This document shows positions 1 through 8,373 of a stretch of DNA of 28,373 nt, piece after piece. This DNA comes from Actinomycetes bacterium (lineage in GTDB: Bacteria > Actinomycetota > Actinomycetes > Actinomycetales > Micrococcaceae). The notes below the pieces were generated by a model. It was given only the letters and a program-made list of their open reading frames with translations. It ran no database searches and was not told where the DNA came from. The position numbers and the translations under genes are program-made. The stretch lies in contig JAFAAV010000123.1 in assembly GCA_023426375.1 (NCBI GenBank), positions 1-28,373 on the forward strand, read 5' to 3'. Within the stretch, counting starts at the first letter, position 1, and each line of letters begins with the position of its first letter.

Positions 1-550
1 TGCCCGTGCGGCGTCGTACCAACCATGCGAAACCGAAGATCAACGGCCACAAAAGGAAGACCTGCCCCTGCACCGACAGCGACCAGAAGTGCTGGAACGG
101 TGAGGCCGTGGAGTGATCCGCCGCGTAATAATCCACCGACGCCGCCGCGAGCGCCCAGTTCTCCACGTAGAAGACTGAGGCCAGTGCTTCCCACCGGAAC
201 TGCGCGACCGAGGATTCCGGGAACTCGGTGAGTAAACCGATGGTCACCAGGATGACCACGGTCGCCAGCGGGAGCAGACGCTTGAACGTGTGCAGCCAGT
301 ACCGGCCGATGGCCAGTGGGCGACCGCTCTCGATCTTGCGCACGAAGGAGAGCGTCATGAAGAACGCGGAAATCAACAGGAAGATGTCCACGCCACCCGA
401 AACCCGCCCCAGGAACACGTGGTATACCACCACGAGCAGCACCGCTACGGCGCGCAGGCCCTGGACTTCTTTTCGGAAACCGGAATAGCGCGAGACGACG
501 TCGGGCCGGACGTCGGCCGCGTTCGACCGAGGGGCAATGGTTTCGGGCAT
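1..550 (-). CDS. Acyltransferase-3 family membrane protein, N-terminal part (cut by window edge)
   Basis: An open frame of 183 codons runs from an ATG at 550-548 to the left edge without a stop, so the C-terminal part lies outside the window. After a polar N-terminus of about 25 residues comes EVQGLRAVAVLLVVVYHV, then a GGVDIFLLISAFFM segment, then FQHFWSLSVQGQVFLLWPL near residue 165. These match the start of the acyltransferase-3 (OafA/YrhL) family, multi-spanning proteins that transfer acyl groups, often acetyl, to cell-wall or surface glycans. The histidine of the first membrane segment (YHV) is the one usually considered important for catalysis. An AAGG motif lies about 9 nt before the ATG. 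The acceptor cannot be told from the sequence. It lies downstream of the groEL terminator on the same strand and is probably transcribed separately. Confidence 0.85.
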   Translation of the reverse strand, partial: MPETIAPRSNAADVRPDVVSRYSGFRKEVQGLRAVAVLLVVVYHVFLGRVSGGVDIFLLISAFFMTLSFVRKIESGRPLAIGRYWLHTFKRLLPLATVVILVTIGLLTEFPESSVAQFRWEALASVFYVENWALAAASVDYYAADHSTASPFQHFWSLSVQGQVFLLWPLIFGFAWLVRRRTG

Positions 551-643
551 GGTTGTCACCTTAACCCCCGCGCGTTACCACGCGGAATCGGTGTCCCATG
601 AGTCGTCATCGCTTGTACCTACAGGTCCAGGGTGGACGCACAG

Positions 644-686
644 AAAAACCGGCGGCTCGCCCCGTGATGTGGGGCGAACCGCCGGT
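644..686 (-). terminator. Rho-independent terminator of groES-groEL
   Basis: Arms at 648-663 and 671-686 pair over 16 positions with one G-U type mismatch around a 7-nt loop. On the minus strand the hairpin starts 25 nt after the groEL stop codon and is followed by a run of U (complement of A644-A648). This is a classical intrinsic terminator for the chaperonin operon. Confidence 0.85.
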
Positions 687-710
687 CAGCGTGGATTTCA
701 TCACAGCAGG

Positions 711-2309
<1,599 letters not shown>

Positions 2310-2343
2310 GTGTGCTCCTTATCGGGCGAGAAGACTAAGGGTG

Positions 2344-2397
2344 AAAAACGCGGTACCCGTGCGCCACCCACTCACGAGTAGGCGCAGCGGGCACCGC
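2344..2397 (-). terminator. Terminator-like hairpin between groES and groEL
   Basis: Arms 2350-2365 and 2381-2397 form 15 base pairs with one mismatch and one bulged base around a 15-nt loop. On the minus strand the stem is followed after one base by five U (A2344-A2348). It lies 20 nt after the groES stop and 35 nt before the groEL start. The shape is that of an intrinsic terminator, probably causing partial termination or protecting the groES 3' end. That groEL is still read through is inference. Confidence 0.75.
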
Positions 2398-2417
2398 GCA
2401 GAAAGGTTTCGGAAGAC

Positions 2418-2714
2418 TTACTTCTCGATGACAGCCAGCACGTCACGTGCCGGGAGCACGAGGTACTCTTCGCCGTTGTACTTGACCTCGGTTCCGCCGT
2501 ACTTGGAGAAGATGACCAGGTCACCTTCCTTGACGTCCACGGGGATGCGGTTGCCCTTGTCGTCAACGCGGCCCGGACCCACTGCCAGGACGGTGCCCTC
2601 CTGGGGCTTCTCCTTGGCGGTATCGGGGATGACCAGACCGGAAGCAGTGGTCTGCTCGGCGGCCAGCGGCTGGACCACGATGCGGTCCTCGAGGGGCTTG
2701 ATGGAGACCGACAC
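2418..2714 (-). CDS. groES: 10-kDa co-chaperonin GroES
   Basis: A 98-residue protein, the normal length for the family, which forms the heptameric lid of the GroEL chamber. It starts SVSIKPLEDRIVVQP, contains the mobile-loop region TASGLVIPDTAKEKPQEG at about residues 23-40, and ends YLVLPARDVLAVIEK, all typical of GroES. The start is GTG at 2714-2712, preceded by GGGAGAG at a good distance. It is the first gene of the groES-groEL operon, driven by the promoter at 2879-2907 and repressed through two CIRCE operators. The leader is about 155 nt long and structured. Confidence 0.97.
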   Translation of the reverse strand: MSVSIKPLEDRIVVQPLAAEQTTASGLVIPDTAKEKPQEGTVLAVGPGRVDDKGNRIPVDVKEGDLVIFSKYGGTEVKYNGEEYLVLPARDVLAVIEK

Positions 2715-2753
2715 GATCTCTCCCTTTCTTTAGGCGTATGAGACGGTGAGCGC

Positions 2754-2814
2754 CCACGGTGGTTCATGGGGTCCCATGACCGTGGATGCGCTACGAGCCA
2801 GTTGGCGTGCCAAC
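2754..2814 (-). other. Structured groES leader: two hairpins in the 5' UTR
   Basis: Within the predicted groES leader, CCACGG (2754-2759) pairs with CCGTGG (2780-2785) and TCATGGG (2764-2770) with CCCATGA (2773-2779), giving one long stem with a 4-nt bulge and a 2-nt loop. A second hairpin, GTTGGC-GT-GCCAAC, is at 2801-2814. They fall between the promoter and the ribosome binding site. The stretch 2715-3131 holds no gene, only this leader, the two CIRCE sites, the groES promoter, and the promoter, operator and leader of the iron operon. A role in stability or temperature sensing is possible but not shown. Confidence 0.5.
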
Positions 2815-2846
2815 CGTCGTCGCGGTGCCGATTGAGCGCCTGGCCC

Positions 2847-2873
2847 TTAGCACCCTCACCCGGAGAGTGCCAA
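2847..2873. promoter_or_regulatory. CIRCE operator 1 (HrcA binding site)
   Basis: TTAGCACCC-N9-GAGTGCCAA. The halves match the CIRCE consensus TTAGCACTC-N9-GAGTGCTAA at 8 of 9 positions on the left and 8 of 9 on the right. It starts 5 nt downstream of the groES -10 box, covering the expected transcription start, a standard position for HrcA repression. Confidence 0.88.
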
Positions 2874-2878
2874 TAGTC

Positions 2879-2907
2879 ACTCTAGGGTTGGGCTGGCAGT
2901 CGGTCAA
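2879..2907 (-). promoter_or_regulatory. groES promoter, housekeeping sigma type
   Basis: On the minus strand TTGACC (2907-2902) and TAGAGT (2884-2879) are separated by exactly 17 nt. This is a good match to the vegetative sigma-factor consensus. The promoter is flanked and overlapped by the two CIRCE operators and gives a leader of about 155 nt. Confidence 0.82.
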
Positions 2908-2919
2908 GGCGAGTGCCAA
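2893..2919. promoter_or_regulatory. CIRCE operator 2 (HrcA binding site)
   Basis: CTGGCAGTC-N9-GAGTGCCAA: the right half matches the CIRCE consensus at 8 of 9 positions, and the left half is weaker. The 9-nt spacer is exact. It overlaps the -35 box at 2902-2907, which lies in the spacer. Tandem CIRCE sites at groES are known in actinobacteria. Confidence 0.72.
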
Positions 2920-2970
2920 ACGTTCACTGGGCGGTGAAAAAATTAGGTCAGCAATACGTTAGCTATTAGC

Positions 2971-3000
2971 TTGCGCACACCGGTTTCAGCCCGCTAGTTT
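2971..3000 (+). promoter_or_regulatory. Candidate promoter of the iron-siderophore transport operon
   Basis: TTGCGC (2971-2976) and TAGTTT (2995-3000) are 18 nt apart on the plus strand. The iron-box palindrome begins 2 nt after the -10 box, so a bound repressor would cover the transcription start. The individual hexamers are only moderate matches; the position relative to the operator is the main support. Confidence 0.55.
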
Positions 3001-3001
3001 G

Positions 3002-3020
3002 TCAGGTAAGGCAAACCTAA
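3002..3020. promoter_or_regulatory. DtxR/IdeR-type iron box
   Basis: TCAGGTAAGGCAAACCTAA matches the 19-bp DtxR/IdeR consensus TTAGGTTAGGCTAACCTAA at 16 of 19 positions. It lies directly downstream of the candidate -10 box and 111 nt before the first transport gene. Fe2+-loaded DtxR/IdeR would be expected to repress the operon when iron is plentiful. Confidence 0.85.
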
Positions 3021-3131
3021 GACGATGCATTCGCAGGTTGCGGTACGACGGCGCCGTCGCACCCTCTTGGCATCGTCCCGGGTTTGCGCGGCCGCACGAC
3101 CCGCATCTTCCCTGAACACTTGAGGAACGAC

Positions 3132-4097
3132 ATGAACCGCATCAGCCCCAAGGCCATGGCACTGCTCACCGCAGGTGGCCTGCTCGCTCTCACCGGTTGC
3201 TCTACCGAGGCCGCAGGAGATTCTTCCTCCGAAGAAAGCGCCTCCAACGAAACCGTATCCGTGGAGCACGTGCAGGGCACCACCGAGGTCCCCAAGAACC
3301 CGGAGACCGTGATCTCCATGGACCTGGGCGTCATCGACAGCTTCGAGGCCCTGGGCGAAGAGGTCGACGGCCTGCCCAAGCCCGCGTCCCTGCCGGACGA
3401 CTTCGAGAAGTACCAGGACGAGAAGTACGTCAATGCCGGTGGCATGAAGGAACCGGACATGGAGGCCATCTCGGCCGCCAATCCGGACCTGATCATCATT
3501 TCCGGCCGCACCGCTGATTTCTACGACGAGTTCTCCGAGATCGCCCCGACCGTGGATCTGACCGTGGATCCCAAGGATCCCGTCAACTCCTTCAAGAAGC
3601 AGTCCGAGACCATTGGCCAGATCCTGGGCAAGGAATCGGATGTGGATGAGAAGCTCTCCGAGATCGATCAGCAGATCACGGACACCAAGGACGCCGCGGC
3701 GGATGCCGGCTCCACCATGTTCCTCATGACCAATGCCGGCGAGGTCAACGCTCACAGCCCCAGCTCCCGATTGGGCACCATCCTGTTCAACACCTTGGGC
3801 CTGAAGCCCGCCGGTGACGTGCAGTCCGACAGCGCCCACGGTGAGTCCGTGTCCTTCGAAGCAATCGCCGAGAACGATCCCGACCGCATTTACGTGATTG
3901 ACCGTGACGTGGCCGTGGGCCAGGGTGAATCCGGTCAGGCTGCGCAGCAGGTCCTGGACAACGACCTGGTCAACCAGACCACCGCCGCCAAGGAAGACCA
4001 GATCACCTACCTGGACCCCGCGGGCTGGTACATCACCGGCTTCGGTCTGAACAACTTCCCCGAGATGATCACTGAAGTTCAGGACAGCTTGAAGTGA
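3132..4097 (+). CDS. Iron-siderophore ABC transporter substrate-binding lipoprotein
   Basis: A 321-residue lipoprotein that would capture ferric siderophore outside the membrane and pass it to the permeases encoded next. The N-terminus has a short charged region, a hydrophobic core and the lipobox LTGC, with the lipidated cysteine at residue 23, followed by a Ser/Glu-rich linker. The rest is a type III periplasmic-binding fold (FecB/CeuE/YclQ group): PETVISMDLGVIDSFEALG near residue 57 and NPDLIIISGR in the middle. An in-frame ATG at 3084 exists, but the ATG at 3132 is preferred because it has GAGG 7 nt upstream and starts a proper signal peptide. It is the first gene of a four-gene operon behind the DtxR-type box. 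Similarity to the YclQ/CeuE group suggests a catecholate-type siderophore, but the ligand is not proven. Confidence 0.92.
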   Translation: MNRISPKAMALLTAGGLLALTGCSTEAAGDSSSEESASNETVSVEHVQGTTEVPKNPETVISMDLGVIDSFEALGEEVDGLPKPASLPDDFEKYQDEKYVNAGGMKEPDMEAISAANPDLIIISGRTADFYDEFSEIAPTVDLTVDPKDPVNSFKKQSETIGQILGKESDVDEKLSEIDQQITDTKDAAADAGSTMFLMTNAGEVNAHSPSSRLGTILFNTLGLKPAGDVQSDSAHGESVSFEAIAENDPDRIYVIDRDVAVGQGESGQAAQQVLDNDLVNQTTAAKEDQITYLDPAGWYITGFGLNNFPEMITEVQDSLK

Positions 4098-5206
4098 GCA
4101 CGATCGCTCACGCACCTGAGAACACCGGCGGAAACGGTCCGGCTTCCGAACCGTCCGCCGCCACCGGAGCCGTCAGCCGTACGGATCGAACCGTCAATCC
4201 CGGACGTTTCAAACGGCTGATCCGCTCCAACGGTGCCCTGGTGATCGCCGCCGTAGTGGTGGTCATCCTGGCAGTGATCTCAACGTTCGTGGGCGTCGCG
4301 GATGTCACGCCGGCCACCCTGATCCGTCAGGTGGCCGGCGGGGACACCGCCGGACTCCAAGAGTCCTTGCATCTCCTCTCCGTCTCCCGTTTCCCGCGCA
4401 CCATCTCGGTGATCCTGGCCGGCATGGCCATGGCCGTGGCCGGTTTGATCATGCAGCAGATGGCGCGCAATAAATTCGTTGAACCCTCCACCGTCGGCAC
4501 CGTTGAGTCCGCTTCCCTGGGCTTGCTGGCCGTCACGGTGCTCATTCCGAGCGCACCGTTGCTCGGCAAAATGGGAGTGGCCGCGGTCTTCGCCGTGGGC
4601 GGCACCGCCTTGTTCCTGGCCGTGCTCCAGAAGATTCCGCTGCGGAACGCGCTACTCGTCCCATTGGTCGGCATCATGCTCGGCAATGTGATCGCGGCGA
4701 TCACCACGTTCTTCGCCTACCGCTTCAACCTGCTGCAGACACTGAACACGTGGATGATCGGTGACTTCTCCGGTGTCATCAAGGGCCGCTACGAGCTGCT
4801 CTGGATCGTGGCCGCGCTGACTCTGATCGGTTACATTGCCGCAGACCGCTTCACCGTGGCCGGTATGGGACAGGACGTCTCCACGACCCTCGGCGTGAAC
4901 TACAAACGCATCATGGCGCTGGGAATGACCATTGTCGCCCTGATCTCCGCCGTGGTGGTCGTGACCATCGGCTCCATCCCGTTCCTGGGCCTGGTGGTTC
5001 CCAACATCGTCTCCCTCATGATCGGTGACAACATGCGCCGGTCGGTTCCGTGGGTGGGTGTCTTCGGTGCGGGCTTCGTGCTCGTGTGCGACATCGTGGG
5101 TCGTGTGATCCGTTACCCGTTCGAGATTCCCGTGGGAACCGTGGTCGCCGTGGTGGGCGCCGCAATCTTCTTGGCCATGCTGCTGCGGAAGCGAGCTCGT
5201 TCCTGA
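4094..5206 (+). CDS. Iron-siderophore ABC transporter permease (FecCD family), subunit 1
   Basis: A 370-residue multi-spanning inner-membrane protein of the FecCD/BtuC family; two such subunits form the channel for ferric siderophore. It has a polar N-terminal extension of about 45 residues, then around nine hydrophobic segments. The family block SRFPRTISVILAGMAMAVAG lies near residue 98, and the ATPase-contact region with GSIPFLGLVVPNIV follows near residue 297. The GTG start overlaps the lipoprotein stop by 4 nt (GTGA), indicating translational coupling. It most resembles the YclN/CeuB/FatD side of the family. The N-terminal extension is longer than usual; a later start is possible but the overlap favours this one. 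Confidence 0.92.
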   Translation: MSTIAHAPENTGGNGPASEPSAATGAVSRTDRTVNPGRFKRLIRSNGALVIAAVVVVILAVISTFVGVADVTPATLIRQVAGGDTAGLQESLHLLSVSRFPRTISVILAGMAMAVAGLIMQQMARNKFVEPSTVGTVESASLGLLAVTVLIPSAPLLGKMGVAAVFAVGGTALFLAVLQKIPLRNALLVPLVGIMLGNVIAAITTFFAYRFNLLQTLNTWMIGDFSGVIKGRYELLWIVAALTLIGYIAADRFTVAGMGQDVSTTLGVNYKRIMALGMTIVALISAVVVVTIGSIPFLGLVVPNIVSLMIGDNMRRSVPWVGVFGAGFVLVCDIVGRVIRYPFEIPVGTVVAVVGAAIFLAMLLRKRARS

Positions 5207-6228
5207 TGACCCCCAAATCCTCCGCTCTGCCGATGCCCAACGCCATCCAGCAGAAGCGCAAACGCTTTGTCGTGCGCTCCGTGTCCCCGGCCGTGGTCAC
5301 CGCCCTCATCGGCGCCCTGGCCCTCGCATGTATTGGGCTCTACCTGTTCCTGGGTCTGGATGCGAACGCCGCGTACGTGCTCCCGCGTCGCGCCAACCGT
5401 GTGTTCACCATGGTCCTGGTCGCTTTCTGCGTGGGTGTCTCCACCGTGCTGTTCCAGACGGTTACGTCCAACAGGATTCTGACGCCTTCCATCATGGGCT
5501 TCGATTCCCTGTTCATGCTGATCCAGACCGTGCTGATCTTCGTGATCGGCACCATTGGACGCACCCAGCTGGGCACCTATCCCCTGTTCATGCTGGAACT
5601 CGGACTCATGGTGCTCTTCGCGGCGGTCATGTACCGGTGGTTGTTCACCGGTTCCGGCCTGTCCCTGCACCTGGTGCTGCTGATCGGCATCGTGTTCGGC
5701 ACGCTGTTCCGCGGTATTTCTTCGCTGTTGCAGCGGTTGCTGGATCCCAGCGAGTTCATGGTGCTGCAAGATTCCATGTTCGCCTCGTTCACCGGCGTGG
5801 ACACGGGTCTGTTGCGGATTTCGGTGGCCATCATCGCCGCCGCCACCATTCCGCTGATCGTGATGCGACGCCGTTTCGACGTGCTGTCCCTGGGCCGAGA
5901 CACTGCGATCAGCCTGGGTATCAACCACACCCGCACCGTGACCACCGTGTTGATCGTGTGCTCGATCTTCGTGGGCGTGTGCACCGCGTTGGTGGGCCCC
6001 ATTACGTTCTTCGGCCTGATCGTGGCCAATCTGGCCTATGCCCTGTGCCGCACCTTCCGCCACACCTGGATCCTGCCGATCTCCGTGCTTCTGGGTGTTG
6101 TGGCGCTCGTGGGCGGACAATTAGTCCTTGAGCGCGTGTTCGCATTCGATACCGCCCTGTCCATTGTGATTGAGTTCTGCGGTGGGTTGTTGTTCTTGTT
6201 CCTGTTGTTGAGAGGGTCCATCAAGTGA
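5206..6228 (+). CDS. Iron-siderophore ABC transporter permease (FecCD family), subunit 2
   Basis: A 340-residue FecCD-family membrane protein, the partner of the permease just upstream. About nine hydrophobic segments are visible. Family features include PRRANRVFTMVLVAFCVGVS near residue 62, NRILTPSIMGFDSLF, and GPITFFGLIVANLAYAL in the C-terminal half, the segment that contacts the ATPase. It resembles the YclO/CeuC/FatC side of the family. The ATG at 5206 overlaps the previous stop by one base (TGATG), so this start is chosen over a longer in-frame one at 5050 that would overlap subunit 1 by about 150 nt. Confidence 0.92.
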   Translation: MTPKSSALPMPNAIQQKRKRFVVRSVSPAVVTALIGALALACIGLYLFLGLDANAAYVLPRRANRVFTMVLVAFCVGVSTVLFQTVTSNRILTPSIMGFDSLFMLIQTVLIFVIGTIGRTQLGTYPLFMLELGLMVLFAAVMYRWLFTGSGLSLHLVLLIGIVFGTLFRGISSLLQRLLDPSEFMVLQDSMFASFTGVDTGLLRISVAIIAAATIPLIVMRRRFDVLSLGRDTAISLGINHTRTVTTVLIVCSIFVGVCTALVGPITFFGLIVANLAYALCRTFRHTWILPISVLLGVVALVGGQLVLERVFAFDTALSIVIEFCGGLLFLFLLLRGSIK

Positions 6229-6983
6229 TTGAGCTGTCCGGTCTCACCAAGAAATATGGCGAGACCACCGTGGTGGATCATGTCTCAGCGCAGATCGAAC
6301 CCGGTGGAGTGGTTTCAATCATCGGTGCCAACGGTGCCGGCAAATCCACTGCGCTGTCCATGGTCGCCAGGCTGGTCGCTATGGATGAGGGTTCCGTGTT
6401 CGTGGACGAACATGATGTGCTCAATACGCCCTCGGAGCAGCTGGCCAAGAAGCTGTCCATCCTGCGTCAGGAAAACACGCTCACGGTCCGCCTCACCGTT
6501 CGTGATCTGGTGGGCTTCGGCCGTTTCCCGCACTCGAAGGGCCGTCTCCGCCCGGAGGACGCCGAGCACATCGACCGTGCCCTGGACTACCTGAACCTCA
6601 CAGAGTTCGAGAACCGCTACGTGGACGAACTCTCGGGTGGTCAGCGGCAACGCGTGTTCATCGCTATGGTGATCGCCCAGGACACGGACTACGTACTTCT
6701 GGACGAACCACTCAACAACCTGGACATGAAGCACTCCGTGGAGATGATGAAGCTCTTGCGGCGCATGACCCATGAGCTGGGCAAGACCGTGATCCTGGTG
6801 ATCCACGACATCAACTTCGCCTCGTGCTATTCGGATCGCATCCTGGCCATGAAGGAGGGCGCGCTGGTCTGCCAGGGCACCCCCGAGGAGATCATGCAGC
6901 CCGACATCCTGCGCGACATCTACGACATGGACATTCGCGTGGAGGTCATCAACGGTCACCACGTGGGCATGTACTACATGTGA
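6225..6983 (+). CDS. Iron-siderophore ABC transporter ATP-binding protein
   Basis: A 252-residue cytoplasmic ATPase that energises import through the two permeases. All ABC motifs are intact: Walker A GANGAGKST at residues 34-42, Q-loop LRQENTLT, signature LSGGQRQR near residue 136, Walker B YVLLDEPLNNLD, and the H-loop histidine in VILVIHDINFASCYSDR. The C-terminus, IRVEVINGHHVGMYYM, resembles YclP-like ATPases. The GTG start overlaps the preceding stop by 4 nt (GTGA). It is the last gene of the iron operon; no siderophore biosynthesis gene is adjacent, so the substrate may be a xenosiderophore or one made elsewhere in the genome. Confidence 0.95.
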   Translation: MIELSGLTKKYGETTVVDHVSAQIEPGGVVSIIGANGAGKSTALSMVARLVAMDEGSVFVDEHDVLNTPSEQLAKKLSILRQENTLTVRLTVRDLVGFGRFPHSKGRLRPEDAEHIDRALDYLNLTEFENRYVDELSGGQRQRVFIAMVIAQDTDYVLLDEPLNNLDMKHSVEMMKLLRRMTHELGKTVILVIHDINFASCYSDRILAMKEGALVCQGTPEEIMQPDILRDIYDMDIRVEVINGHHVGMYYM

Positions 6984-7014
6984 CCCGAGCGCGTGCTCGT
7001 GATGTGATGGACCC

Positions 7015-8277
7015 GTGAATTCCCCCGCCGATGCCGAGATGCACGCCCTCGCCCAGCTTCTCACGCCCCAGGGCCTGCACCTGGTGGACTTGATCGGGAG
7101 CTATGACCCCGAACGCTCGCTGAAGCTGTCCGAGTCGCTGCGCGCCGAGGGGTACTCTCCCGAGCTGGTCTCCGCGGCTCTCACGCAGGCCAAGTTGCGT
7201 ACCCAGGCCAAGTCCAAGTTCGGCGAGTTCGCCCAGCACATGGTGTTCACCCGCAACGGTCTGGAACAGGCAACGCGCTGGTCCGTGGCTGCCCTGCACG
7301 CCCGCCGATTTGCCCAGGCCGACCTCACGCACGTGGCCGACCTCGGTTGCGGCATCGGCGCAGATTCCCTGGCCCTGGCTGCCCTCGAGCGCACCGTGAC
7401 CGCTGTCGACAAGGACGAGCTGACCGCCGCTGTGGCCACGGTCAACCTCACCGGGTGGCCCAACGCCAACGTGCTGTGCGGCGACGTCGAAACCCTTAAT
7501 CTTGCCGGCCTCGAGAACGGCGCGCCCGACGGCGTCTGGCTGGATCCCGCACGCCGGGTCACCGGCTCGGGGCGTACCCAGCGCGTCTTCGACCCCGAGG
7601 CTTTCTCCCCACCCTTGTCCTTCGTGGAACGTCTGGCCGATCAGGGGCTGGCCGTGGGAGCCAAGTTGGGCCCCGGAATTCCGCACGATCACGTGCCCGC
7701 CGGAGCGGAGGCCCAGTGGGTGTCCGATCACGGCGACGTGGTGGAAGTGGTGCTGTGGTTCAACGCGGTGCGTCGCCCGGATGTGGCTCGCGCCGCGCTC
7801 GTTCTGGGCTCTCGCGCGGATGGCACGGCCACCGCCGCGGAGCTGACCTCCCAGGGCTGGGATTCTCCCGCGCCCGAGGGCGACCTGCTCGGTGAAGTGG
7901 GTGAGTTCTTCTACGAACCCGACGGCGCCGTGATCCGCGCCGGGCTCGTCACCGACCTGGCGCAGCAGGTGGATGCGCATTTGATCCACCCGACCATCGC
8001 GTACCTGTCCGGGGACACTCTGCACGACACCCCGCTGGCCACCGCATATCGTGTGCGCGAGGTGCTCCCCCACAACGTGAAAACCCTGAAGAAATGGGTG
8101 CGGGATCACAACGTGGGCACGCTGACCATCAAGAAGCGCGGCACGGACGTGACCCCGGAGCAGCTCAGGAAACAATTGGCACCCCGCGGAGCCGAAAAGG
8201 CGACCTTGGTGATGACACGTTTGCAGGAACATGGGAAAGAACGTCGCGTGGCACTGGTCGTGGAACCCGTACACTGA
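7015..8277 (+). CDS. Class I SAM-dependent methyltransferase with C-terminal THUMP-like domain
   Basis: A 420-residue protein. An N-terminal helical region of about 90 residues precedes a Rossmann methyltransferase domain: motif I VADLGCGIGADSLALAALE near residues 106-124, an acidic post-motif in VTAVDKDELTA, and a catalytic-loop-like GVWLDPARR. The last 65 residues, with VKTLKKWVRDHNVGTLTIKKRG, match what is known as the THUMP-like domain of actinobacterial methyltransferases. RNA is a plausible substrate, but none is established to my knowledge. The GTG at 7015 has only a weak ribosome binding site; an ATG at 7039 is an alternative. It begins 31 nt after the iron-transport ATPase on the same strand and may be co-transcribed, but a functional link to iron is not evident. 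Confidence 0.82.
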   Translation: MNSPADAEMHALAQLLTPQGLHLVDLIGSYDPERSLKLSESLRAEGYSPELVSAALTQAKLRTQAKSKFGEFAQHMVFTRNGLEQATRWSVAALHARRFAQADLTHVADLGCGIGADSLALAALERTVTAVDKDELTAAVATVNLTGWPNANVLCGDVETLNLAGLENGAPDGVWLDPARRVTGSGRTQRVFDPEAFSPPLSFVERLADQGLAVGAKLGPGIPHDHVPAGAEAQWVSDHGDVVEVVLWFNAVRRPDVARAALVLGSRADGTATAAELTSQGWDSPAPEGDLLGEVGEFFYEPDGAVIRAGLVTDLAQQVDAHLIHPTIAYLSGDTLHDTPLATAYRVREVLPHNVKTLKKWVRDHNVGTLTIKKRGTDVTPEQLRKQLAPRGAEKATLVMTRLQEHGKERRVALVVEPVH

Positions 8278-8373
8278 AGTACCCGCAAAGCAGTGTGAGA
8301 TTCGGTGAAGAATTCCCGGACTCGCTCATGGACCGCGGGACATCCCCGGTGCACCCATGAGAGGACCACTGCC

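Noticed and set aside
3084..3131. Earlier ATG for the iron-binding lipoprotein
   Set aside because: It would place 16 polar and basic residues before the signal peptide; the ATG at 3132 has GAGG upstream and gives a standard lipoprotein start.
2994..4115. 373-codon minus-strand frame opposite the iron-binding lipoprotein
   Set aside because: Shadow of a clear lipoprotein gene; it would also run through the iron promoter and operator.
5050..5205. Earlier start of the second permease
   Set aside because: It would overlap the first permease by about 150 nt; the TGATG overlap at 5204-5208 is the natural start.
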